Assembly: GCF_018409545.1 (NCBI RefSeq)
Contig: NZ_AP024563.1
Location: 1,690,755-1,754,754 of the forward strand
Direction: 5' to 3'
Source: Allochromatium tepidum
GTDB taxonomy: Bacteria; Pseudomonadota; Gammaproteobacteria; Chromatiales; Chromatiaceae
DNA: 64,000 bases
Shown here: positions 1-10,041 of the stretch, piece by piece
Numbering within the stretch: position 1 is the stretch's first letter
How the letters are laid out: each line of letters opens with the position of its first letter
Made by a program: the position numbers and the translations under genes
Notes under the pieces: model-generated
The model's input: the letters and a program-made list of their open reading frames with translations, nothing else
Told to the model about the DNA's origin: nothing
Database searches by the model: none

Positions 1-361
<361 letters not shown>

Positions 362-489
362 TCAAAGCCGCGCGCGCCAATCGCTATCCTTGATCCAGGG
401 TCGCGATCTGGTGAGAATCTCCCCCACCATCGAACGCTCCGCCGCCGTCTCGGCGCGCGATCCACGACAATGACGAGGGGGATTCAACG

Positions 490-780
490 ATGGACGAGCG
501 AGCCGCCGAGCACCGGGTCTGCTATCGCTGTGTGGTCGCCGGGCGTGTCCAGGGTGTCTTCTTCCGCGCCTCGACGCGCGAGCAGGCGATGCGACTGGGC
601 GTGACCGGCTATGCGCGCAACCTGAGCGATGGGCGTGTCGAGGTGCTGGCCTGCGGTGAGGCGGCCGCCGTGGCGCAACTGCGCGACTGGCTGCGAATCG
701 GGCCGGCCATGGCCGAGGTGACGGGCGTGGCCTGCGAGCCTCTGGACTACCAGGGCCGGCCGGGATTCGTCATCGACTGA
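490..780 (+). CDS. acyP: acylphosphatase
   Basis: A 96-residue acylphosphatase, which hydrolyses the carboxyl-phosphate bond of acylphosphates in the cytoplasm. The family signature VAGRVQGVFFR is present with the phosphate-binding Arg at residue 26. The second signature GYARNLSDGRVEV carries the catalytic Asn at residue 44. Length fits the family (about 90-100). A purine-rich stretch (AGGGGGA) lies about 7 nt before the ATG. It stands alone on the plus strand and its stop is only 12 bp from the stop of cpdA on the other strand. Confidence 0.93.
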   Translation: MDERAAEHRVCYRCVVAGRVQGVFFRASTREQAMRLGVTGYARNLSDGRVEVLACGEAAAVAQLRDWLRIGPAMAEVTGVACEPLDYQGRPGFVID

Positions 781-792
781 GCGACGGCCTCG

Positions 793-1581
793 TCAGTATC
801 CGCCCACCAGGTGGAGCGGCATCTCCGCGTACTGTTCGAGCCGCACGACCTGGGTTTCGAGGCGGCCGTCCGGGTAGAGCCTGAGTTCACGATAACCGGG
901 CGGGATCTCGTCGATCGCGAAATCCGGGCTTCCGGGCGTGAATTGAAAACAGGTCGAGGGCGCGCCCAGGAGCAGACAGTCTCTATGCCGTGCCGAAAAG
1001 TCCTGATGGATATGGCCGAAGAGGACGGCCTTGATCTGGGCGTGACGTTCGCAAAGAGTGAGTAGTTCGGCGCCGTTAGCGACCCCGATCCGGTCGATCC
1101 AGGTACTGCCGATGGCCGCCGGATGGTGGTGCAGGGCGATGAGCGCGGGAGCCTGTTCATCGGCCAGCAGCTCGGCGAGTCGGACGAGCTGGGTCTGCGT
1201 CAAGTATCCGCCATCGCTGTCGGGAGTGCTCGAGTCGAGCAGGATCAGGTTCCAGCGCCCGAGCCGACGCAGCGCCACGGAGCCGGGCGCCGCCGAATCC
1301 AGGTGCTCCGTCATCAGGGCCGGGATGTCGTGGTTGCCGCCGATGCAATAGTGCGGAACCCCGATTCTCCTGAGCCGCTCGCGCAGATAACGATAGCCCG
1401 CCGGGGTCTCGTCGTGCACCAGGTCGCCGGTCAGGAGCAGGGCGTCGGGCGGCGGGTTGCCGGACAGCGCCAGCGTCAGGACGGACTCGAAGCTGCGGCG
1501 CGTCGTGATGCCCAGCAGTTGCCCGCCCGGATCGCCGAAGAGGTGGGGGTCGGTCAGTTGCAGAAGACGAAGCGGCATCAT
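793..1581 (-). CDS. cpdA: 3',5'-cyclic-AMP phosphodiesterase CpdA
   Basis: A calcineurin-like metallophosphoesterase of about 262 residues that hydrolyses cAMP in the family. All five metal-binding motifs are visible in order: LTDPHLFGD, LLTGDLVHD, GGNHD, ALHHHP and FGHIHQD. The reading frame is open to 1656, but the start at 1581 (an ATGATG pair) is preferred. It puts the beta-1 strand LRLLQLTDPH near the N-terminus and has GGGGA 5 nt upstream. A related phosphodiesterase with another substrate cannot be excluded; the motif spacing is that of CpdA. Confidence 0.87.
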   Translation of the reverse strand: MMPLRLLQLTDPHLFGDPGGQLLGITTRRSFESVLTLALSGNPPPDALLLTGDLVHDETPAGYRYLRERLRRIGVPHYCIGGNHDIPALMTEHLDSAAPGSVALRRLGRWNLILLDSSTPDSDGGYLTQTQLVRLAELLADEQAPALIALHHHPAAIGSTWIDRIGVANGAELLTLCERHAQIKAVLFGHIHQDFSARHRDCLLLGAPSTCFQFTPGSPDFAIDEIPPGYRELRLYPDGRLETQVVRLEQYAEMPLHLVGGY

Positions 1582-1952
1582 GGATTCCCCGGCCATGGCG
1601 TGGATCTGTCGCGAACGGGATTGACGCACTGAGCGGAAAGGATTGTGTTGCGGCATGTTCGGTTCCGGTCGTGGCTGTCCAATGGCGTTTCATCGAGGCC
1701 GGTCATCCATGCGTGTCTTTTTAACAGTCCACGCGGCTGTTTGTGATGACGCCGTTCACAATACTCGAATGATGCACGATGCCGGTGGGTGAGAATCGTG
1801 AAGCCGTTCACATCTCGATCGCCTGCCGCGCGCGCTCGAACTGGCCCGACGCTTGCTGATCATGGGTGACGAACCGCCTGGGGTCGAATGATCGCTCCGA
1901 TCATCGCGCCCCTGGGCGATCCTGCACCCTCAGCCGTCGGGAGTTTGACAAG
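1582..1952. other. intergenic region between divergent cpdA and the EF-hand gene
   Basis: About 370 bp without a convincing gene. It contains a perfect palindrome TTGTGA-N9-TCACAA (1741-1761) and two direct copies of GCCGTTCACA (about 1751 and 1802). The region is the likely site of both divergent promoters, but I see no confident -35/-10 pair. Confidence 0.5.
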
Positions 1953-2546
1953 ATGAGTATCAGCACGATCACGAGCGGCATTGGCGACATCGGCTCCAAG
2001 CTCTATGGAGCGTCGAGCGCCATCACCCGCGACTACCAAGAGCGAACCCAGACCCTGGAGCGGGTCTTCTCCAGCCTGGACTCCGAGGGCAAGGGCTATC
2101 TCGATGCCGACGACTTCGAGACCGCCTTCGCGGCGCTGGGGCTCGGTGAGTCCGAGGATGAGTCCGACGGAAACTTGACGCTGCCGGGCGTCGAGGACGT
2201 GGTCGCCGCGCTGGACATGGACGGTGACGGCAAGGTCAGTTCGAACGATCTCACCGAGGGCATGCGCTCGCTGACCGACAGTCTCTCGTTCCTGCAAGGG
2301 CGTGCCGAGGTGCTGGGCGCCGAGGCGATGAAGTTTGCGCAGACGTTCAACAGTCAGTTCGCCGACGAGGAGGCCGAGGCACAGCAGGCCACGGATTCGG
2401 CCGCGACAGCCGCGGCCGAATCCGTCAGCCGCGAACAGACCCGGCCCGACCTGTTCGTGATGCGGCGCGTCATGCATCTCATGGACGCCTATGGCTCGTC
2501 CTATCGCTCCAATGAGTCCGGCGATTCGCTGTCACTGGTGGCCTGA
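1953..2546 (+). CDS. EF-hand calcium-binding protein
   Basis: A soluble protein of about 197 residues with two EF-hand loops. The first starts DSEGKGYLDADD and the second DMDGDGKVSSND; both have acidic or oxygen ligands at positions 1, 3, 5, 9 and 12. No signal peptide is seen (N-terminus MSISTITSGIGDIGSK), so it probably acts in the cytoplasm unless exported by another route. The frame is open from a GTG at 1866. The ATG at 1953 is preferred, with GGGAG about 10 nt upstream and family-like composition only from there. Its last 15 bp overlap the end of the convergent SDR gene. Ca2+ buffering or sensing is inferred; the partner is unknown. Confidence 0.75.
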   Translation: MSISTITSGIGDIGSKLYGASSAITRDYQERTQTLERVFSSLDSEGKGYLDADDFETAFAALGLGESEDESDGNLTLPGVEDVVAALDMDGDGKVSSNDLTEGMRSLTDSLSFLQGRAEVLGAEAMKFAQTFNSQFADEEAEAQQATDSAATAAAESVSREQTRPDLFVMRRVMHLMDAYGSSYRSNESGDSLSLVA

Positions 2547-3389
2547 TGCGTCCTGAAGGCCGGTGGCGGCCAGACTCAGCGCCCAGACACGCCGGTTCAT
2601 CTCGGGATCGCGTGCCTGGGGCGGTGCCTGGATCGGTCGTCCATTCCAGAGATAGGCGCCGGCGACCTGCGCCAAGGAGTCGTCGACGGCCAGCCGCAGT
2701 ACGCCCCGCGCGGCGCGCTCGGGCGTGGGCAGCGCCCAGCCGATCAGCCGGTCGACCAGCCGCCAGAACAGCCCCTGAGCGCCATCCGTGCCGCCGAGAT
2801 TGGAGCGGAAGACGCCCGGAAAGACACAGTTGACCCGCACGCCCGTACCCGCGAGCCGTCGCGCCAGCTCGAAGGTGAAATGCAGGTTGCCGAGCTTGGA
2901 CTGACCATAGGCCGCCATCATCCGATAGGGACGCCGCTCCCAGTTCCAGTCGTCGAGATCCATCGCGGTGTTCATGCGCGTGCCGACATTGATGATCTGC
3001 GCCGGCGCGCTGGCGGTCATGCGCTCGAGCAGGAGCTGGGTGAGCAGGAAGGGCGCCAGATGATTGACGGCCAGGGCGCGTTCGATCCCGTCGGGACTCG
3101 GACGCCGCTCGCGGAAGGCGGTGCCGGCGTTGTTGACCAGCAGATGCAGGGCGTCGAAGTGCTCCAACACGGATTCGGCCAGGGCGCGCACCTCGGCCTG
3201 ACTGGCCAGATCGGCGACGAAGAGCTGGAGATGCGGATTGCCGGTGGCGGACCGGATCTCGGCCAGAGCCGCCTCACCGCGCGCGCAATCCCGCGCGACC
3301 AGACCCACGCGCCAGCCGGCGGCGGCTAACCCCTGCGCGATGGCGCGACCCAGACCGGAGTTGGCGCCTGTGACGAGTGCTGTCTTCAT
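2532..3389 (-). CDS. short-chain dehydrogenase/reductase (SDR)
   Basis: A 285-residue classical SDR with an N-terminal Rossmann fold. The cofactor motif TGANSGLG is at residues ~7-14, NNAG (LLVNNAGTAF) at ~87-90, and the catalytic YxxxK in YGQSKLGNLHF. The long substrate loop and lack of GxxxGxG variation resemble retinol-dehydrogenase/WW-oxidoreductase-like SDRs. The substrate cannot be told from sequence. It is the last gene of the minus-strand set grxC-hslR-hypothetical-SDR, starting 6 nt after the previous stop. Confidence 0.88.
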   Translation of the reverse strand: MKTALVTGANSGLGRAIAQGLAAAGWRVGLVARDCARGEAALAEIRSATGNPHLQLFVADLASQAEVRALAESVLEHFDALHLLVNNAGTAFRERRPSPDGIERALAVNHLAPFLLTQLLLERMTASAPAQIINVGTRMNTAMDLDDWNWERRPYRMMAAYGQSKLGNLHFTFELARRLAGTGVRVNCVFPGVFRSNLGGTDGAQGLFWRLVDRLIGWALPTPERAARGVLRLAVDDSLAQVAGAYLWNGRPIQAPPQARDPEMNRRVWALSLAATGLQDASGHQ

Positions 3390-3395
3390 CGAGCT

Positions 3396-3848
3396 TCACC
3401 GCCCCTGACGTTTGCGTGGCTGATAGTGCGCGACCTCGCGCAGGATGAGCGAATAGGGCAGGGCGTCGAGCGTACCGAACTGCCGGATCGACCCCGCCAC
3501 CGTGGCACTGATGTCCTCGATGTAGCTGGGGACGGCGATGTCCGGCTCCAAGACCGCGCACAGTCCGCGCAGACCGCCGACCTGGATGCGCATGGACTTG
3601 TTGTGGGGCAGGGCGCTGTGGGTGTCGGTCGACTTGAGCGCGAAGCGGGCCTGGCGTCTCAGTGCTTCGAGCAGGGCCAGACAGTCGGCCTGCGCCTGGG
3701 CCGAGTCGCACTGCACGCCTTCGCGCTCGGCGATGCAGAACTTACGCGCCAGCGAGCAGCCGCCGCTGCCGGTCAGGATGGTCTTCTCATAGGGACAGAC
3801 ACGCTCGTTGACGGCGCGGTAGGTGTCGCGAAAGGCGTCGTTGTCCAT
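3396..3848 (-). CDS. conserved hypothetical protein with four clustered cysteines
   Basis: A 150-residue protein that I cannot place in a named family. Five cysteines lie at residues 18, 31, 38, 47 and 56; the first four (C-x12-C-x6-C-x8-C) could ligate zinc or an iron-sulfur cluster. No signal peptide or membrane segment is seen. The C-terminus is basic (HYQPRKRQGR). The ATG at 3848 (MDNDAFRDTYRAVNERVCPY) is chosen because upstream residues are low-complexity shadow sequence of hslR. It lies between hslR (22 nt upstream) and the SDR gene (6 nt downstream), which suggests one transcript with the glutaredoxin and a redox or heat-stress link. Confidence 0.75.
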   Translation of the reverse strand: MDNDAFRDTYRAVNERVCPYEKTILTGSGGCSLARKFCIAEREGVQCDSAQAQADCLALLEALRRQARFALKSTDTHSALPHNKSMRIQVGGLRGLCAVLEPDIAVPSYIEDISATVAGSIRQFGTLDALPYSLILREVAHYQPRKRQGR

Positions 3849-3870
3849 GGTGCGACCCGTGCCCCCCAGC

Positions 3871-4279
<409 letters not shown>

Positions 4280-4287
<8 letters not shown>

Positions 4288-4546
4288 CGGTGTCGAGTCC
4301 GAGGCGTTCGTCGAGTTCGCCCTCCATGTCGAGCAGCGCCATGTCGTCATAGCCGCCGACATGGAAGTCGTCGATGAAGATCTGCGGCACCGTGTGGCGG
4401 CCGCTGCGCTCGACCATCTCGGCCATGCGTGCGCGGTCGTGGTCGACCGGGATCTCGGCGAAGTCGACGCCCTTGCGCTTGAGCAGACGCCGCGCGCGGT
4501 CGCAGTAGGGGCAGGTTTGGGTCGTGTAGACAGTGACCTGTGGCAT
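4280..4546 (-). CDS. grxC: glutaredoxin 3
   Basis: An 88-residue dithiol glutaredoxin with the active site CPYC at residues 13-16. The cis-proline TVPQIF and the glutathione-binding GGYDD follow at the expected spacing. It reduces disulfides and glutathione-mixed disulfides with GSH in the cytoplasm. It is first in the operon with hslR and is divergent from pepN. The C-terminus is slightly longer and more acidic than typical GrxC (LDMEGELDERLGLDTDD). Confidence 0.93.
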
Positions 4547-4663
4547 GGTGTCCGAACTATTGCGAAGATTGACCTTGGTGTGCGAGCTTCACCCCTGGCT
4601 TCGCTTCAGTCAAGTCGTGTCGTTCACACTTCCTTACTCAGACTTAGACGCTCAGGTTGCACC

Positions 4664-7300
4664 ATGTATCGTGAAACTCCGCATCCCATCCATCTCAAGG
4701 ACTATCGTCCGCCCGAGTTCCTGATCGATCGGGTGGAGCTACGCTTCGAGCTCGATCCCGAGTGCACGCGCGTCGAATCGCGGCTGGCGCTGCGGCGCAA
4801 TCCGGCGGCGACCCGGGGTGACGGCGATCTGCGTCTGCACGGCGAGCACCTGAAGCTGACGCAGGCGGCCATCGATGGTCATGTCCTGACGCCCGCCGAG
4901 TATCGCGTCGACGGCGAGGGGCTGACCCTGCATCGGGTGCCCGACCGCTTCAGTCTGGAGACTTGGGTCGAGATCCATCCCAGCCTCAACACCGCGCTCG
5001 AAGGGCTCTACCAGTCCGGCGATCTGCTCTGCACCCAGTGCGAGGCCGAGGGTTTCCGGCGCATCACCTATTTCCTCGACCGACCGGACGTGATGGCGCG
5101 CTACACCACCACGCTCATCGCCGACCGGACGCGCTTTCCGGTGCTCCTGTCCAACGGCAACCCGATCGCGCACGCCGAGCTTCCCGACGGTCGTCACAGC
5201 GTCACCTGGGACGATCCCTTCCCGAAGCCGAGCTATCTGTTCGCCCTGGTCGCCGGCGACCTGAGTGTGATCGAGGACGGCTTCGTCACCGCTTCGGGAC
5301 GGGACGTGAAGCTCCGGATCTTCGTCGAGCCGCACAATCTCGACAAGGGCGATCACGCCATGCGTTCGCTCAAGAAGGCGATGCGCTGGGACGAGGAGCG
5401 TTTCGGGCGCGAGTACGATCTGGACATCTACATGATCGTCGCCGTCAGCCACTTCAACATGGGCGCGATGGAGAACAAGGGACTCAACGTCTTCAACGAC
5501 AAGTTCGTGCTCGCCCATCCCGACACCGCGACCGACGTCGATTTCGACGGCATCGAGAGCGTCATCGCGCACGAGTATTTCCACAACTGGACCGGCAACC
5601 GCATCACCTGTCGCGACTGGTTCCAGTTGAGCCTGAAGGAAGGCTTCACCGTCTATCGCGATCAGGAGTTCTCATCCGACGTCGGCTCGCGCGCCGTCAA
5701 GCGCATCCGCGACGTGCGGACGCTGCGCGCCCATCAGTTCCCCGAGGACGCCGGCCCGCTGGCCCATCCGGTACGTCCCGATTCCTATATCGAGATCAAC
5801 AACTTCTACACCAACACCGTCTATGACAAGGGCGCCGAGGTGGTGCGGATGCAGGCCGCGCTGCTCGGTCCCGAGACCTTCAGGCGCGCGACCGATCTCT
5901 ATTTCGAGCGCCACGACGGCCAGGCCGTGACCACCGAGGACTTCGTGCGCTGCATGGAGGACGCGAGCGGTCGCGATCTGACCCGGTTCAGGCGCTGGTA
6001 CGAGCAGGCCGGTACGCCCGAGCTGCACATCCGGGGCGAGTACGACGCGACGGCCGGCACCTACAGCCTGAGCGTGCGCCAGCAGACACCGGCGACACCG
6101 GGGCAGCCGGTCAAACAGCCCTTCCATATTCCGCTGGCCATCGGGCTGCTCGGCGCCGATGGGCACGACCTGCCGGTGTGGCCGGCCGGCGAGTCGGAAC
6201 CTCCGGCACCCGGTACGCGCCTGCTGGAGCTGACCGAACCCGAGCACAGCTTCACCTTCACAGGTCTGAACGAACGCCCGGTGCCCTCGCTGCTGCGCGG
6301 CTTCTCGGCGCCGGTGCGGGTGCATGACGACCTGAGCGACGCCGACCGGATGTTCCTCATGGCCCACGACAGCGACGGCTTCAATCGCTGGGACGCCGCC
6401 CAGACGCTGCACGAGCGTCTGCTGCTGGCGCTGACGGCCGATGCGGCGCATCCCATCCCTGAGGACTACATCGCCGCCTGCCGGCGCGCCCTGCGTGACA
6501 CGACGGCCGATCGGGCGCTGCTCGCCGAGGTGCTGACCCTGCCGAGCGAGACCTATCTGAGCGACCAGATGACGGTGATCGATGTCGACGGGCTCTATCG
6601 TGCCCATCGTCAGCTGACGCGCCGGCTCGGCGAGCGGCTGCGCGCCGATCTGCTCGCCGTCCATCACGACAACGCCGAAACCGGACCCTATGTCTTCAGT
6701 CCCGAAGCGGTCGGTCGGCGCGCGCTCAAGAATCTGGCGCTGGCCTATCTGGTGCGCGCCGGGGACGAGGAGGGGTTGGCGCTCTGTCGCGCCCAGTTCG
6801 AGGCCGCGCACAACATGACCGACGTCATGGCCGCCCTGCGACTGCTGGCCGAACAGGGCGGGGCTGAAGCGGACGCCGCACTCGACACCTTCCATCGACG
6901 CTGGGCGGGCGAGTCGCTGGTGCTCGACAAGTGGTTCTCGGTCCAGGCCTCGGCCCCGCGCCCGGATGCCCTGGAACGGGTGATGATGCTCCTGAAACAT
7001 CCGGATTACAGCGCGCGCAACCCCAACCGCGTGCGCGCCCTGGTCAGCACTTTCAGCAACGTCAATCAGGTCCGCTTCCATGCCGCCGATGGGGCCGGTT
7101 ATCACTTCCTGGTCGACCGGGTGCTGGAACTCGATCCGGTCAATCCGCTGCTGGCCGCACGCCTGCTCAAGCCGCTGGTGCGCTGGCGCCGGTTCGACCC
7201 CGAGCGTCAGACGCTGATGCGGGCCGAGCTGGAGCGCGTGCTGGGCGGGCGTGACCTGTCGTCCGACGTCTTCGAGGTCGTCTCCAAGGCGCTGGCATGA
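4664..7300 (+). CDS. pepN: aminopeptidase N (M1 metallopeptidase)
   Basis: An 878-residue M1 aminopeptidase, close to E. coli PepN (870). The exopeptidase motif GAMEN is at about residues 266-270. The zinc motif is H303-E-Y-F-H307 with E326 as third ligand, an offset of +6 from E. coli numbering. It removes N-terminal residues from peptides in the cytoplasm. The start at 4664 (MYRETPHPIHLKDY) is chosen because it gives the family N-terminus; the open frame upstream overlaps grxC and is a shadow. Its stop overlaps the lptF start (ATGA). Confidence 0.97.
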   Translation: MYRETPHPIHLKDYRPPEFLIDRVELRFELDPECTRVESRLALRRNPAATRGDGDLRLHGEHLKLTQAAIDGHVLTPAEYRVDGEGLTLHRVPDRFSLETWVEIHPSLNTALEGLYQSGDLLCTQCEAEGFRRITYFLDRPDVMARYTTTLIADRTRFPVLLSNGNPIAHAELPDGRHSVTWDDPFPKPSYLFALVAGDLSVIEDGFVTASGRDVKLRIFVEPHNLDKGDHAMRSLKKAMRWDEERFGREYDLDIYMIVAVSHFNMGAMENKGLNVFNDKFVLAHPDTATDVDFDGIESVIAHEYFHNWTGNRITCRDWFQLSLKEGFTVYRDQEFSSDVGSRAVKRIRDVRTLRAHQFPEDAGPLAHPVRPDSYIEINNFYTNTVYDKGAEVVRMQAALLGPETFRRATDLYFERHDGQAVTTEDFVRCMEDASGRDLTRFRRWYEQAGTPELHIRGEYDATAGTYSLSVRQQTPATPGQPVKQPFHIPLAIGLLGADGHDLPVWPAGESEPPAPGTRLLELTEPEHSFTFTGLNERPVPSLLRGFSAPVRVHDDLSDADRMFLMAHDSDGFNRWDAAQTLHERLLLALTADAAHPIPEDYIAACRRALRDTTADRALLAEVLTLPSETYLSDQMTVIDVDGLYRAHRQLTRRLGERLRADLLAVHHDNAETGPYVFSPEAVGRRALKNLALAYLVRAGDEEGLALCRAQFEAAHNMTDVMAALRLLAEQGGAEADAALDTFHRRWAGESLVLDKWFSVQASAPRPDALERVMMLLKHPDYSARNPNRVRALVSTFSNVNQVRFHAADGAGYHFLVDRVLELDPVNPLLAARLLKPLVRWRRFDPERQTLMRAELERVLGGRDLSSDVFEVVSKALA

Positions 7301-8442
7301 TCGGTACCCGAAGCCCCATGCTCGGCCTGATCGATCGCTATCTGTTGCGCGAAGCCGCCAAGGTCTTCTTGGCCATCGTGCTGGTGCTGGTGCTGATCCT
7401 CGCCAGCCTGATGTTCCTGCGCACCCTGGAGGAGGTGAACCTCGGCGGTCTGGGCGTGGACGTGGTCTTTCGCTATCTGAGCCTCCAGATCCAGCGCGAT
7501 GTCTACACCCTGCTACCGCCGGCCTTCTTCCTGGCGATCCTGGTGACACTGGCGCGCCTCTCGCGCGACAGCGAACTGATCGCCATGCAGGCCTGCGGCG
7601 TCGGGCCGCCGCGCCTCTATCGCACCTTTCTGATCCTGGCCGTGCCGGTGGCGCTCCTCACCGGCTGGATCGCGCTCGATCTCAAGCCGCGCGCCGCCGC
7701 CGGCATCCAGGAGATCCGGCTCCAGCAGAAGGAACAGGCGGCCCAGATCGCCGGACTCCAGCCGGGACGTTTCTATGTCGAACAGCGCGGCGAGGTCGTG
7801 GTCTACATCGGCGAGATCGACCGGCGCAAGGCGCTCGGCGACGTCTTCGTCCTCGATCGGCGAGGCGACAGAACGCGCCTGGTGGTGAGCGAGTCGGGCC
7901 GCCATCGGATCGAGGACACGAGCGGAGATCATCTCATCACCCTGAACAAGGGCCATCGCTTCGATGGCCAGGCCGGCTCCGGCGCCTATCTGATCGGCGA
8001 CTTCGAGCAGTACCAGATCCGGCTCGCCGGCGAGGGGCAGACTCGGCGCGCGTCCAGCAAGCGCGCCACCATTCCGACACCGGATCTGATACGCTCGGAC
8101 GACCTGGCCGACCGTGTCGAACTGGAACATCGGCTCGCCGCGCCGCTCTCCATCCTGACCCTGGTGCTGCTGGCCATTCCCCTGGTCGATCCCTCGCCGC
8201 GCCGGCGCGCCACAGGTCGCGTGCTGCTCGCGCTATTGGCCTATTTCAGTTTCTTCAACCTGCAACGGCTTGCCGAAAGCTGGATGGCCACCGGGGTCAC
8301 ACCGGAGTGGATCGGCAGCCTCTGGTATCAGTCGGCGATCCTGGTGTTCGTGCATCTCCTGCTGCTGCCCGAGAGCTTCTGGATCAAGCGGCTGGGGCGG
8401 CGACTGCTGGGCGACCGCGCCGCGCGCGTCGAGCCGTCTTGA
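7297..8442 (+). CDS. lptF: LPS export permease LptF (YjgP/YjgQ family)
   Basis: A 381-residue inner-membrane protein with the LptF/LptG architecture. There are three N-terminal membrane helices (from LGLIDRYLLREAAKVFLAI), a periplasmic beta-jellyroll region (about 135-270), and three C-terminal helices starting LEHRLAAPLSILTLVLLAIPL. With LptG and the LptB ATPase it extracts LPS from the inner membrane. IDRYLLRE at the N-terminus is characteristic of LptF. A second start at 7318 (MLGLIDRYL) is possible. No lptG follows, unlike the usual lptF-lptG pair; purF comes next. Confidence 0.85.
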   Translation: MIGTRSPMLGLIDRYLLREAAKVFLAIVLVLVLILASLMFLRTLEEVNLGGLGVDVVFRYLSLQIQRDVYTLLPPAFFLAILVTLARLSRDSELIAMQACGVGPPRLYRTFLILAVPVALLTGWIALDLKPRAAAGIQEIRLQQKEQAAQIAGLQPGRFYVEQRGEVVVYIGEIDRRKALGDVFVLDRRGDRTRLVVSESGRHRIEDTSGDHLITLNKGHRFDGQAGSGAYLIGDFEQYQIRLAGEGQTRRASSKRATIPTPDLIRSDDLADRVELEHRLAAPLSILTLVLLAIPLVDPSPRRRATGRVLLALLAYFSFFNLQRLAESWMATGVTPEWIGSLWYQSAILVFVHLLLLPESFWIKRLGRRLLGDRAARVEPS

Positions 8443-8526
8443 TGGCGCCGTCCGGCTTCGGTTAATCTGCACTGTCCCCAATCACCCGCGCCGGCTCACC
8501 CCAATGGCGCGGCCGAGGCTTTATTC

Positions 8527-10041
8527 ATGTGTGGAATCGTCGGAATCGTCGGCCAGGCTCCGGTCAACCAATCACTCTATGACGCGCTGCTCGTCCTGCA
8601 GCATCGCGGCCAGGACGCGGCCGGGATCGTCACCTGCGAGGGCGGCAAGCTCCATCTGCGCAAGGACAATGGGCTGGCGCGCGACGTGTTCCAGAACAAG
8701 CACATGCTGCGACTGCGCGGCAACATGGGCGTGGGGCATGTGCGCTATCCGACCGCCGGCGCCTCCAGTTCGGCCGAGGCCCAGCCCTTCTACGTCAACT
8801 CGCCCCACGGCATCGTACTGGCCCACAACGGCAATCTGACCAATGCCGAGGAACTCAAGCGCGATCTGATCGTCGAGGATCTGCGCCATCTCAACACCGA
8901 GTCCGACTCCGAGATCCTGCTCAACATCCTCGCCCACGAGTTGCAGGTCCAGGGCCGGCTACGTATCGACGAGCAGGACATCTTCCGCGCCGTGGCCGGG
9001 GTGCACAGGCGCTGTCGCGGCGGTTATGCGGCCGTGGCCATGATCCCCGGCTTCGGCGTCTTCGCCTTCCGCGATCCCCATGGCATCCGCCCGCTGGTCT
9101 ACGGTCGGCGCGAGACGCCCGAGGGCGCCGAGTACATGATCGCTTCCGAGAGCGTGGCGCTCGACACCAGCGGCTTCGAGCTGGTCGCCGATGTCGCGCC
9201 GGGCGAGACGGTGCTGATCACGCTCGACGGCCGGCTCCACACCCGCCAGTGCGCCGCCAATCCGGTGCTTTCGCCCTGCATCTTCGAGTTCGTCTACTTC
9301 GCCCGTCCCGATTCCATCATCGACAATATCTCGGTGCACAAGGCGCGCTCGCGCATGGGCAAGAAGCTCGCGGCCAAGATCAAGCGCGAGTGGTCCAACC
9401 ACGACATCGACGTGGTGATCCCGATCCCGGACACCAGCCGCACCGCCGCGCTGCAACTGGCCAATCAACTCGGCGTTCACTATGCCGAGGGTTTCATCAA
9501 GAACCGCTATATCGGCCGCACCTTCATCATGCCGGGCCAGAAGGTGCGCAAGCGCTCGGTGCGCCAGAAGCTCAACGCCATCGACCTGGAGTTCCGCAAG
9601 AAGAACGTGCTCCTGGTCGACGACTCCATCGTGCGCGGCACCACCTCGCAGCAGATCATCCAGATGGCGCGCGACGCCGGCGCCCATCGGGTCTATTTCG
9701 CCTCGGCCGCGCCGCCGGTACGCTTCCCCAACGTCTATGGCATCGACATGCCGGCGGCCAGCGAGCTGATCGCCCATGGTCGCACCGAGGACGAGGTGGC
9801 GCGCGAGCTGGGGGCGGACCGGCTGATCTTCCAGGATCTGGAGGATCTCATCGACGCGGTGCAGAAGAAGGGCAAGTCGCATGTCGACCGTTTCGACGCC
9901 TCGGTCTTCGATGGCCAGTACGTGACGGGTGATGTGACGCCCGAGTATCTCCAGGCGCTCGAAGATCGCCGTAACGATGGCGCCAAGGAACAGCGCGCCG
10001 CCTGCAGCGAGAGCATCCTTGACCTCCACAACTCCAACTGA
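8527..10041 (+). CDS. purF: amidophosphoribosyltransferase
   Basis: A 504-residue PurF, which catalyses the first committed step of purine synthesis (PRPP plus glutamine to phosphoribosylamine). The N-terminal nucleophile is Cys2 (MCGIVGIVG) of the class II glutaminase domain, followed by [11 protein letters not shown]. The PRPP-binding loop is [15 protein letters not shown]2-x-G without a propeptide resembles the E. coli form. GAGG lies 8 nt before the ATG. It overlaps or abuts metZ, the same order as in Pseudomonas. Confidence 0.97.
   Translation: MCGIVGIVGQAPVNQSLYDALLVLQHRGQDAAGIVTCEGGKLHLRKDNGLARDVFQNKHMLRLRGNMGVGHVRYPTAGASSSAEAQPFYVNSPHGIVLAHNGNLTNAEELKRDLIVEDLRHLNTESDSEILLNILAHELQVQGRLRIDEQDIFRAVAGVHRRCRGGYAAVAMIPGFGVFAFRDPHGIRPLVYGRRETPEGAEYMIASESVALDTSGFELVADVAPGETVLITLDGRLHTRQCAANPVLSPCIFEFVYFARPDSIIDNISVHKARSRMGKKLAAKIKREWSNHDIDVVIPIPDTSRTAALQLANQLGVHYAEGFIKNRYIGRTFIMPGQKVRKRSVRQKLNAIDLEFRKKNVLLVDDSIVRGTTSQQIIQMARDAGAHRVYFASAAPPVRFPNVYGIDMPAASELIAHGRTEDEVARELGADRLIFQDLEDLIDAVQKKGKSHVDRFDASVFDGQYVTGDVTPEYLQALEDRRNDGAKEQRAACSESILDLHNSN

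Noticed and set aside
1741-1761. TTGTGA-N9-TCACAA as a CRP (cAMP receptor) site controlling cpdA
   Set aside because: Arms look like CRP half-sites but the spacer is 9 nt instead of 6, and position relative to a promoter is unknown.
5672-7549. Long open frame on the minus strand opposite pepN (over 600 codons)
   Set aside because: Arg/Gly/His-rich shadow of GC-rich third positions; no motif, and pepN on the plus strand is a certain gene.
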